A DNA stretch of 30,455 bases, from positions 1 through 30,455 of the forward strand of contig JALRDM010000087.1 of assembly GCA_023262195.1 (NCBI GenBank), read 5' to 3'. Both the position numbers and the translations under genes were made by a program. Shown one piece after another: positions 24,370 through 30,455 of this stretch. Source of the DNA: Salibacteraceae bacterium. Its GTDB lineage: Bacteria > Bacteroidota > Bacteroidia > Flavobacteriales_G > Salibacteraceae. The first letter of the stretch is position 1. Every line of letters begins with the position of its first letter. The notes below the pieces were generated by a model. That model had not been told where the DNA came from and did no database searches. It was given only the letters and a program-made list of their open reading frames with translations.

Positions 24370-24957
24370 TTATTCACTGTCTTGGTCCATTTTATAAAGC
24401 TCAGAATTAACCAATTCCAACTCATTGTACCAAGCCTCACCATACTTTCTTATGAGGGCATCTTTTGTGAAGCGAAACACCGGTATGCTCAACTCCTTAC
24501 CTAAAGCACATGCGGGTTTGCATATCTGCCAACGCTCGTAGTTAACCGCTTCGAACGTTGGGTATTTCTTTGTCCGCACTGGATATAGATGACATGAAAC
24601 AGGCTTTTGAAAGTTGGTTTTACAATCTTTCCAAGCTAACTCTATTCCGCACATAGCCATACCATCATCACTAAAAACGGTGTAGGCACACTCCTTGCCT
24701 TCCCTTAGCGGTGTAACGTGATCTCCATCGCTATCAATAATGCTTGTTCCTTGCTCCTCAATCGCCTCTATTCCCTCGGATCTTAAGTATGGCTTCACAT
24801 TTTGGTATTCTGCCTTAATTATTTCAACCTCATCTTCTGTGAGCGGTGCTCCAGATTGCCCCTCGACACAGCATGCGCCTTTGCAGGCACTCAAATTGCA
24901 TACAAAGTCTTCTTTAAAGAGCTCCAGAGAAACCAGTTTATCATCAATCTGTATCAC
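24370..24957 (-). CDS. DUF3109 family Cys-cluster protein
   Basis: 195 residues; the start is GTG at 24957. It shows the family's cysteine set: CNLSACKGACC near residue 20-30, then KECAYTVF, MCGIE, DCKTNF, VSCHLYP and ICKPACALG, which together probably bind a Zn or Fe-S cluster, related in style to the YkgJ zinc/iron chelating group. No signal peptide or membrane segment, so cytoplasmic. The biochemical function of the family is not established to my knowledge. It begins 3 bases after the stop of the small membrane protein gene, so the two form an operon, divergent from glyS. Confidence 0.85.
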   Translation of the reverse strand: MIQIDDKLVSLELFKEDFVCNLSACKGACCVEGQSGAPLTEDEVEIIKAEYQNVKPYLRSEGIEAIEEQGTSIIDSDGDHVTPLREGKECAYTVFSDDGMAMCGIELAWKDCKTNFQKPVSCHLYPVRTKKYPTFEAVNYERWQICKPACALGKELSIPVFRFTKDALIRKYGEAWYNELELVNSELYKMDQDSE

Positions 24958-24960
24958 GAT

Positions 24961-25089
24961 CTAGCTGTTTATCCATTCAAACAAACCAAAAAACACAGCA
25001 ATCCAGATTAGCCCTTTAATCAGGAAGAATAAAACCCCTGCTAAGCCAATTCGCTTTAACCAACTTATTATTGCTTTTTTGTGTTTCAA
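24961..25089 (-). CDS. Small membrane protein (42 aa), TTG start
   Basis: This frame is too short for usual gene-calling cut-offs. From TTG at 25089 it reads KHKKAIISWLKRIGLAGVLF and continues FLIKGLIWIAVFFGLFEW to INS and a TAG at 24961. It has a basic N-terminus and one long or two short hydrophobic helices. I recall similar tiny proteins with LKRIG...FFLIKG next to DUF3109 or glycyl-tRNA synthetase genes in flavobacteria, but this is memory, not a search. Support from context: an exact -7 box (25097-25104) directly upstream and a 3-base gap to the next gene. Function unknown; inner membrane location inferred. Confidence 0.6.
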   Translation of the reverse strand: MKHKKAIISWLKRIGLAGVLFFLIKGLIWIAVFFGLFEWINS

Positions 25090-25096
25090 ATCAGCG

Positions 25097-25104
25097 CAAA
25101 TTTA
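25097..25104 (-). promoter_or_regulatory. -7 box for the small membrane protein / DUF3109 operon
   Basis: The minus strand reads TAAATTTG, an exact TAnnTTTG match, 7 bases before the TTG at 25089. It supports the short gene being real and transcribed with almost no leader. Confidence 0.5.
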
Positions 25105-25128
25105 CCAAGCGAGATACACACCCAACGC

Positions 25129-25136
25129 TACATTTG
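25129..25136 (+). promoter_or_regulatory. -7 box for glyS
   Basis: TACATTTG, the same octamer as upstream of the deaminase gene, ends 5 bases before the glyS ATG at 25142. It rules against the earlier in-frame ATG at 25079 and implies a leaderless or near-leaderless transcript. Confidence 0.5.
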
Positions 25137-25141
25137 CCGTC

Positions 25142-26659
25142 ATGAATCACGAAGAGGTTTTCAAGAAAGTTATTAGCCATGCAAAAGAGTATGGTTTTGT
25201 TTTTCAATCAAGTGAAATTTACGATGGATTAAGCGCGGTATACGATTACGGTCAACTCGGAGCCGAACTTAAAAACAACATCAAACAACACTGGTGGAAA
25301 AGCATGGTTCAAATGAACGAGAACATCGTGGGTATTGATTCCGCCATCTTTATGCATCCTAGCACTTGGAAAGCATCTGGTCATGTTGACGCATTCAGCG
25401 ATCCGCTGATAGATAACAAAGACAGTAAAAAACGATATCGCGCAGATGTGTTAATCGAAGACCACATCGCCAAAATTGAAGGTAAGATTGACAAAGAAAT
25501 AAAGAAGGCCACAAAGCGCTTTGGAGATGATTTTGATGCAGAAATGTATCGCCAAACCAACCCACGGGTGAAGGGTTACATCGAAAAAATCACTGACATT
25601 GAAAAGCGATTAAAGCAATGCCTAGATGAGGAAGACCTTGAAGGGGTGAAGCAGCTGATTATCGATGAAGAAATTACAGACCCTGTTAGTGGTTCGCGCA
25701 ACTGGACCGATGTGCGGCAATTTAACCTCATGTTTAGCACCGAAATGGGCTCTGTAGCAGAAGGGGCCAACACCATTTACTTACGACCTGAAACTGCTCA
25801 GGGAATTTTCGTGAACTACCTTAACGTTCAGAAAACAGGCAGGATGAAACTTCCCTTCGGAATCGCCCAAATTGGCAAAGCCTTCCGTAACGAAATTGTA
25901 GCGCGCCAGTTCATATTTAGAATGCGCGAATTCGAGCAAATGGAAATGCAGTTTTTTGTGAAGCCAGGCACCGAAATGGAATGGTATAACCATTGGAAAG
26001 AAGAGCGTATGAAGTGGCATCTTTCAATAGGTGTGCCGGCTTCAGAATACCGTTTTCACGATCACATCAAGTTGGCGCACTACGCTAATGCTGCGGCCGA
26101 CATTGAATACAACTTTCCGTTTGGATTTAAAGAACTCGAAGGCATTCACTCTCGAACTGACTTTGACCTTAAGCAGCACGAAGAGTTTAGTGGTAAGAAA
26201 CTGCAATATTTTGATCCAGAGACTCAGGAGAGCTACGTTCCTTATGTTGTAGAAACCAGTATTGGGTTGGATCGAATGTTTTTAGCTACCCTTTGCGCTT
26301 CCTATCAAGAAGAAAAATTAGAAGATGGATCCGAGCGCACCGTGCTTAAGATTCCTGCTAAACTTGCCCCATATAAGGTGGCAGTTTTACCCCTATTGAA
26401 AAAAGATGGTTTACCGGAGAAGGCACGTGAGATCATCGACACGCTCAAAGGAGATTATATGTGCCAATATGATGAGAAGGATGCCATTGGAAGAAGATAT
26501 AGGAGGCAAGACGCCATAGGTACTCCGTTTGCTATTACCGTTGATCACCAAACACTTGAGGATGATACGGTAACCATTCGTGATCGAGACACCATGAGTC
26601 AAGAGCGCGTAAAAGCTGCCGAGCTTTTCTCAATTATCACATCCAAGTTAAAGGGTTAA
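25142..26659 (+). CDS. glyS: Glycine--tRNA ligase, alpha2 type
   Basis: 505 residues from ATG 25142. An earlier ATG at 25079 would add 21 residues unlike the family and read through the promoter box; MNHEEVFKKVISHAKEYGFV is the normal beginning. It attaches glycine to tRNA(Gly) with ATP in the cytoplasm. Class II features: FQSSEIYDGLSAVYDYG, motif 2 in FGIAQIGKAFRNEIVARQF then FRMREFEQMEMQFFV, and motif 3 in VVETSIGLDRMFLATLC. The C-terminal anticodon-binding domain starts at about 395 (APYKVAVLPLLKK). The homodimeric form is the one also found in archaea and eukaryotes and is usual in Bacteroidota. It is monocistronic as far as visible. Confidence 0.97.
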   Translation: MNHEEVFKKVISHAKEYGFVFQSSEIYDGLSAVYDYGQLGAELKNNIKQHWWKSMVQMNENIVGIDSAIFMHPSTWKASGHVDAFSDPLIDNKDSKKRYRADVLIEDHIAKIEGKIDKEIKKATKRFGDDFDAEMYRQTNPRVKGYIEKITDIEKRLKQCLDEEDLEGVKQLIIDEEITDPVSGSRNWTDVRQFNLMFSTEMGSVAEGANTIYLRPETAQGIFVNYLNVQKTGRMKLPFGIAQIGKAFRNEIVARQFIFRMREFEQMEMQFFVKPGTEMEWYNHWKEERMKWHLSIGVPASEYRFHDHIKLAHYANAAADIEYNFPFGFKELEGIHSRTDFDLKQHEEFSGKKLQYFDPETQESYVPYVVETSIGLDRMFLATLCASYQEEKLEDGSERTVLKIPAKLAPYKVAVLPLLKKDGLPEKAREIIDTLKGDYMCQYDEKDAIGRRYRRQDAIGTPFAITVDHQTLEDDTVTIRDRDTMSQERVKAAELFSIITSKLKG

Positions 26660-26714
26660 GCGCTGCTTTTCGGTGCGATTATTGCGGCTATAGTAAGCCT
26701 TAATGCGTGTGTGC

Positions 26715-29123
26715 ATGAGTAAATACTTAACCCTAGCTTTCTTCTTTTGTGGCTACCTAATTCATGCCCAAACCATTACGGTGGTAGATGAAATTTCGGG
26801 TGAGCCTGTTCAGTTTGCAACAGTGATTGGAATAAACCCTCAGGTGAGTTCAATCACAAATACCAAGGGTCAATTCGATCTTAGCCCGTATATCGAGTGT
26901 GATAGCATTGCTATACAAGAGGTTGGACATAAAAGCAAGGTTCTTTCTCTAGATCAAGTCTCTGCGCTATCGAATGGATTGCTATTGCTCAGTCCAAACG
27001 CCTTCTCGCTCGAAGGAATCACCATCAGCGCAGCCCGATGGGAACAAAACAAAAGCGATATCCCGTACAAAATCACCACCATCGATCCTGACCAAATAAA
27101 ATTTGAAAATTCACAAACCGCAGCGGACCTGCTCGAAACCTCAGGGGAGGTATATGTGCAAAAGAGTCAAATGGGAGGCGGCAGTCCTATGATCCGTGGT
27201 TTTGCGGCAAATCGGGTAATGATTTCCGTTGACGGAGTGAGGATGAACAACGCCATATTCAGAAGTGGCAACTTACAAAATGTAATCTCACTCGATCCCA
27301 TGGCCATTGAAAACACAGAAGTTGTATACGGCCCTGGATCTGTAATTTACGGTAGCGATGCATTGGGAGGAGTAATGTCTTTCTATACTCTGACTCCTCA
27401 ATTCTCAGAAACAAAGGAATCAGTAGCAACGGGCAGAGCAATGGTGAGGGCATCTAGTGCAAATCGAGAGCGTACCGGACACCTTGACTTCAATCTTGGC
27501 TATCAAAAAATCACTTTTACCACAAGTATATCATGCTCTGATTTCGAAGATTTACAGATGGGGCGAAATGGTCCGGATGATTACCTAAGAAACGAGTATG
27601 TAATACGCGAAGACAGCACCGACCGGATGGTAGCTAACCCTCGGCCTCGTGAACAGGTTTCAACCGAATACGATCAGATAAATGTGACCCAAAAAATTCG
27701 TTACCAACCAAACAAAAATTGGGAAGTTACCTATGGTGGACATTATTCTAACACAAGCGACTATGGCAGATATGATCGGCAAATAAGATATAGAGGCGAT
27801 ACGCTTCGGTCTGCAGAATGGTACTATGGCCCACAAGAATGGATGATGCACTCGTTGAGAGTAATCCACGATGGAGACAACCTATTGTATGACAAGATGA
27901 GTATCACATCGGCATATCAAATGTTTCGCGAAAGCCGACACGACCGTGATTTTGGCTCCATTCGAAGGTCAAATCGAGTGGAGCGCGTTTATGCGCCATC
28001 GCTGAATATTGACTTCGAACAAGATATTGGAGACAAACACGAAATATTCTATGGAGCGGAAGGAGTCTTCAACTTAGTCCATTCCAATGCGACCACAACC
28101 AATATTCTTACCCAAGTAAATTCACTTAATCAAACGCGTTACCCGCATAACTCAACTTGGTGGAGCGCGGCAGCTTATTTATCCGATAAGTATCACGTAT
28201 CTAAAAAGGTAACTTTTGTTTCGAGTGTGCGATATTCCCTCATTGGTCTTGATGCCACATTTGACACCACTTTTATTTCATTGCCGGTTCAAAGCGTGAG
28301 TATTCGCACAGGAGCACTAAATGGCTCCACAGGCCTAACATACAGACCTACAGATAAATGGCAGATGAATGTAGCATTGAGCACGGGTTTTCGTGCACCC
28401 AATATTGATGACGTTGGAAAGGTGTTCGACTCAGAGCCGGGCGCCGTGGTAATACCCAATCCCGCATTGCGATCTGAATACGCCTACAGTGGCGAGGTGG
28501 GGGCGGCCAAAATCTTTGGTGAGCGAATAAAAGTTGATGCCACACTCTTTTACACTTGGCTCAATAATGCTATGGTGCGCAGAAACTCCACCCTAAACGG
28601 AGCAGACAGCGTAATGTATGGCGGAGAGTTGAGCCAAGTCCAATCCATTCAAAACGCAGCTCAGGCTACCATATGTGGAATACAGACGGGCTTCGAGCTA
28701 AAGCTATGGAAGCACATAACAGTAAACGGGCGATTTAATTATCAAAACGGAGTAGAAGAATTGGATGATGGGTCACAAGCTCCTTCTAGGCATGTACCTC
28801 CAATCTTTGGACAGGCAGAAATGACCTACAATAACAATAAGTTTCGAGCGTCCCTCATTTCGCAGTTTAATGGAGAGGTATCATACGAGAATTTGGCTCC
28901 CTCTGAGCGATCAAAAGACTTTATCTATGCCGCAGATGATAATGGAAACCCATATTCACCAGCATGGGCGATTATCGATGCACACGCATCGTATCAGATT
29001 AAAACCAATTTCTCAGTCACGGCCTCCATCGAAAACATATTAGACTTGCGCTACCGCCCCTACTCCTCCGGGATTTCAGCTCCAGGAAGAAATTTTATCG
29101 GGACGGTTAACTATACTTTTTAA
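26715..29123 (+). CDS. TonB-dependent receptor, possibly for haem or haemoprotein
   Basis: 802 residues from ATG 26715 (MSKYLTLAFFFCGYLIHAQ signal peptide); ATG 26703 is an alternative. Residues about 20-100 are a carboxypeptidase-regulatory-like domain (VVDEISGEPVQFATV). The plug domain follows (GGGSPMIRGFAANRVMISVD, GVRMNN, VYGPGSVIYGSDALGGVMSF). The remainder is a 22-strand-type outer-membrane barrel ending in NFIGTVNYTF with the usual terminal Phe. In the barrel, FRAPNIDDVGKVF and, later, IPNPALRSEY resemble the FRAP and NPNL boxes of haem/haemoglobin receptors, so haem or haemoprotein uptake is the best guess. No SusD-like partner is nearby, which argues against glycan uptake. Its stop overlaps the convergent cupin stop in a TTAA. 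Confidence 0.9.
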   Translation: MSKYLTLAFFFCGYLIHAQTITVVDEISGEPVQFATVIGINPQVSSITNTKGQFDLSPYIECDSIAIQEVGHKSKVLSLDQVSALSNGLLLLSPNAFSLEGITISAARWEQNKSDIPYKITTIDPDQIKFENSQTAADLLETSGEVYVQKSQMGGGSPMIRGFAANRVMISVDGVRMNNAIFRSGNLQNVISLDPMAIENTEVVYGPGSVIYGSDALGGVMSFYTLTPQFSETKESVATGRAMVRASSANRERTGHLDFNLGYQKITFTTSISCSDFEDLQMGRNGPDDYLRNEYVIREDSTDRMVANPRPREQVSTEYDQINVTQKIRYQPNKNWEVTYGGHYSNTSDYGRYDRQIRYRGDTLRSAEWYYGPQEWMMHSLRVIHDGDNLLYDKMSITSAYQMFRESRHDRDFGSIRRSNRVERVYAPSLNIDFEQDIGDKHEIFYGAEGVFNLVHSNATTTNILTQVNSLNQTRYPHNSTWWSAAAYLSDKYHVSKKVTFVSSVRYSLIGLDATFDTTFISLPVQSVSIRTGALNGSTGLTYRPTDKWQMNVALSTGFRAPNIDDVGKVFDSEPGAVVIPNPALRSEYAYSGEVGAAKIFGERIKVDATLFYTWLNNAMVRRNSTLNGADSVMYGGELSQVQSIQNAAQATICGIQTGFELKLWKHITVNGRFNYQNGVEELDDGSQAPSRHVPPIFGQAEMTYNNNKFRASLISQFNGEVSYENLAPSERSKDFIYAADDNGNPYSPAWAIIDAHASYQIKTNFSVTASIENILDLRYRPYSSGISAPGRNFIGTVNYTF

Positions 29124-29464
29124 TCGAGTTTTTTTAATTGACTTCGAGTCAATTCATTGGGTTGAGCGTTCCCCGTATTTACCGTGTCTGCTGGCTCAAA
29201 AAGCAAAACGAGTGTTTCTTGCTCAGTCACGGGTCTGTGTTCTACCCCGCTTGGTATAGTTATCATCTCCCCTTCAGCCAACTTTACATTACCATCCCTA
29301 AATTCAATGGTTAACTCACCGCTTAATACATAAAACAACTCATCTACATCTTGGTGACTATGCCAAACAAACTCCCCTTTAAGCTTGGCAATGCGCACGT
29401 GTTGCCCATTAAGTTCAGCTATGATATGTGGATCCCAATATTGATCGATTTTTACGGCAGCCAC
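29120..29464 (-). CDS. Cupin domain protein
   Basis: 114 residues; the start is GTG at 29464. A single small cupin barrel: motif 1 is HSHQDVDELFYVLSGEL (His, His, Glu ligands; the fourth ligand position in motif 2 falls near IPSGVEHRP). A bound metal such as Fe, Mn or Zn is therefore likely. The N-terminal WDPHIIAELNGQHVRIAKL is typical of a Bacteroidota group annotated only as cupin domain-containing. Substrate unknown; cytoplasmic. It is 30 bases after the broken DUF1569 gene on the same strand, in the same frame, and seems to be the last gene of that operon. Confidence 0.85.
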   Translation of the reverse strand: MAAVKIDQYWDPHIIAELNGQHVRIAKLKGEFVWHSHQDVDELFYVLSGELTIEFRDGNVKLAEGEMITIPSGVEHRPVTEQETLVLLFEPADTVNTGNAQPNELTRSQLKKLD

Positions 29465-29494
29465 ATCGATGGATTTCTTCTTTGGCGGAATCGG

Positions 29495-29960
29495 TTAAAC
29501 TCCAAATTGCTTTAAATGATGGTCAAGATGTTTATACATCGCCCAACTCCATTCCGTAGATCTGAGTTTACCCAACCATGCATGGTTTATACACTCGGCT
29601 TTTTCTTTACCTCCTGTTGAATATTGAGATACATTATTCAAGAGCCTTTGTTTCTCTAACTCAAAATCATGAACATCAACCGCCTTAAAGTAGGGAGCAG
29701 TGGGTGCATTTCTCTTATAAGCTTTTGGCCCTATGATTACGCTGCGCATCATTGGCTTGAGAAAGAGTTTCATTATTGGGCTTACAGATGCCTCTCGTTG
29801 GCCATTGTTAAATTCAAAAAACCAAGCTGCAATGCGCCATCATCTCACAAACGTTCATGCTGCCCCAAAGCGGTTTACTCTCCCCGCTTGAGGCATTGAT
29901 ACGCTTCACAAGTTGGTCGCACACCTCAGATTGAAAGATGTTTGGTTGCTCCGTTTTCAT
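29495..29960 (-). pseudogene. DUF1569 (DinB-like) gene with a one-base frameshift
   Basis: From ATG 29960 the frame reads MKTEQPNIFQSEVCDQLVKR, then KPLWGSMNVCEMMAHCSLVF, and stops at TGA 29814-29816, 48 residues. Removing one base from the run of six A (plus strand 29816-29821) lets it continue as VFEFNNGQREASVSPIMKLF and on to the remaining frame that ends WAMYKHLDHHLKQFGV at 29495. The joined product of about 154 residues has the full DUF1569 layout: WGxMN-xxxMxxHC at the front, KRNAPTAPYFKAVDVHDFE in the middle and MYKHLDHHLKQFG at the end. Members are DinB-superfamily four-helix proteins, probably metal-binding. The ATG follows directly on the stop of the methyltransferase gene. A true mutation or a sequencing error are both possible. 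Confidence 0.8.
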
Positions 29961-30455
29961 TTAAAATTCGTTCTTCACTATTATACAAGAACCGCTTTTA
30001 TCTGGCATCGGAATTGGGATCAGCTGGTTTGATGAACAATATTCATCCACCGCCTTTCGCGCACCCAACCATGCATTATAATCATGCACGATTATTATTC
30101 CCCCAGGATTCAGTTTTGGATAAAAAATTTCTAAGCCTGCCTTTGTGGGTTGATACAAATCAGCATCAAGGTGCACCAGGGCAAATTTTTCTGATTTAAT
30201 GTCCGAGGTTACAGAATCTGGGAAGAACCCCTTTAATACGACTATGTTGTCATTCAGCGGAGCAATATGTTGGATTACAAGATCAGGTGCCGTATCAGAA
30301 AAGTGTTTTACCCCAGTTTCAAACCCAGTCGCATCTTTCTCTTCTTGCACCGCCTTTTTTGGAAAGCCTTCAAACGTGTCAAGCAAATAGAGTTTGCGCT
30401 CAGGCAAATAATGGTGAAAAAGTTTGGCTGTCTCCCCACGATACACTCCAAGCTC
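29961..30455 (-). CDS. TylF/macrocin O-methyltransferase family protein, C-terminal part (runs off the right edge)
   Basis: At least 164 residues; the frame is open to base 30455. The edge begins ELGVYRGETA, the glycine-rich SAM-binding motif of this family. Then come LYLLDTFEGFPKK (acidic residue for the SAM ribose), FALVHLDADLYQPTKAGLEI with the metal-binding Asp residues, and GGIIIVHDYNAWLGARKAVD. Family knowledge: SAM-dependent O-methyltransferases acting on sugars of natural products or surface glycans; substrate here unknown. The stop at 29961 abuts the ATG of the DUF1569 gene, so they are one operon with the cupin. The start lies outside the window. Confidence 0.85.
   Translation of the reverse strand, partial: ELGVYRGETAKLFHHYLPERKLYLLDTFEGFPKKAVQEEKDATGFETGVKHFSDTAPDLVIQHIAPLNDNIVVLKGFFPDSVTSDIKSEKFALVHLDADLYQPTKAGLEIFYPKLNPGGIIIVHDYNAWLGARKAVDEYCSSNQLIPIPMPDKSGSCIIVKNEF

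Noticed and set aside
25079..25141. Earlier in-frame ATG for glyS
   Set aside because: It adds 21 residues not seen in the family and would read through the -7 box at 25129-25136.
1..30455. tRNA, rRNA, CRISPR, insertion sequence or prophage features
   Set aside because: No cloverleaf-type or rRNA core sequences, no regularly spaced direct repeats, and no transposase, integrase or phage structural genes were seen on either strand.

Overview
The window reads as a chromosomal segment of a member of Bacteroidota, most likely a marine Flavobacteriales-type bacterium. The evidence is two proteins with type A C-terminal sorting domains of the type IX secretion system (T9SS), SprB-type repeats, TonB-dependent receptor architecture with an N-terminal carboxypeptidase-regulatory-like domain, Bacteroidota-type -7 promoter boxes (TAnnTTTG) close to several start codons, few Shine-Dalgarno sequences, and many short-signal-peptide lipoproteins. 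No tRNA, rRNA, CRISPR array, intact insertion sequence or phage module was seen.

Layout. (1) 1-1062: an edge-truncated secreted protein (-), a small cytosolic protein (+) behind a 9-bp inverted repeat, and a probable broken small gene (-). (2) 1063-8129: the most unusual part, a divergent two-operon locus. Leftward it encodes a PapD-like two-domain periplasmic chaperone, a MORN-type repeat protein and a putative lipoprotein, tightly coupled. Rightward it encodes two related secreted beta-rich subunits, a terminator-like hairpin between them, and a 1162-residue protein with Ig-like domains, a predicted large outer-membrane beta-barrel, two Cna-B/SdrD-like domains and a C-terminal SPOR domain. 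I read this as a candidate chaperone/usher-like surface-fibre system of Bacteroidota. The role is inferred from domains and order only. (3) 8130-8590: a 460-bp stretch without an intact gene. (4) 8591-14659: a T9SS cargo protein, Fe/Mn superoxide dismutase, a His-rich small lipoprotein, a CtpA-type S41 protease, a dCMP deaminase-family enzyme and an S9 peptidase whose lipoprotein signal is only reached from an ATT codon. (5) 14734-17361: a large T9SS protein with SprB repeats. (6) 17444-20240: hemA and a hemC-hemD fusion, overlapping, giving early tetrapyrrole synthesis. (7) 20555-24369: nrdB-nrdA (class Ia ribonucleotide reductase) with a palindrome upstream. (8) 24370-26659: a DUF3109 protein with an unusually short membrane-protein gene in front of it, divergent from glyS. 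(9) 26715-30455: a TonB-dependent receptor resembling haem receptors, a cupin, a DUF1569 gene broken by one base, and an edge-truncated TylF-type methyltransferase.

The housekeeping genes (hemA, hemCD, nrdAB, glyS, sod) are ordinary. The genes most worth attention are the chaperone/subunit/barrel locus, the signs of recent single-base lesions (10555, 12704, 29816-29821 and perhaps 746-1025) and the short genes and promoters that automatic annotation would misplace. All family assignments come from reading motifs by eye; no database search was run.
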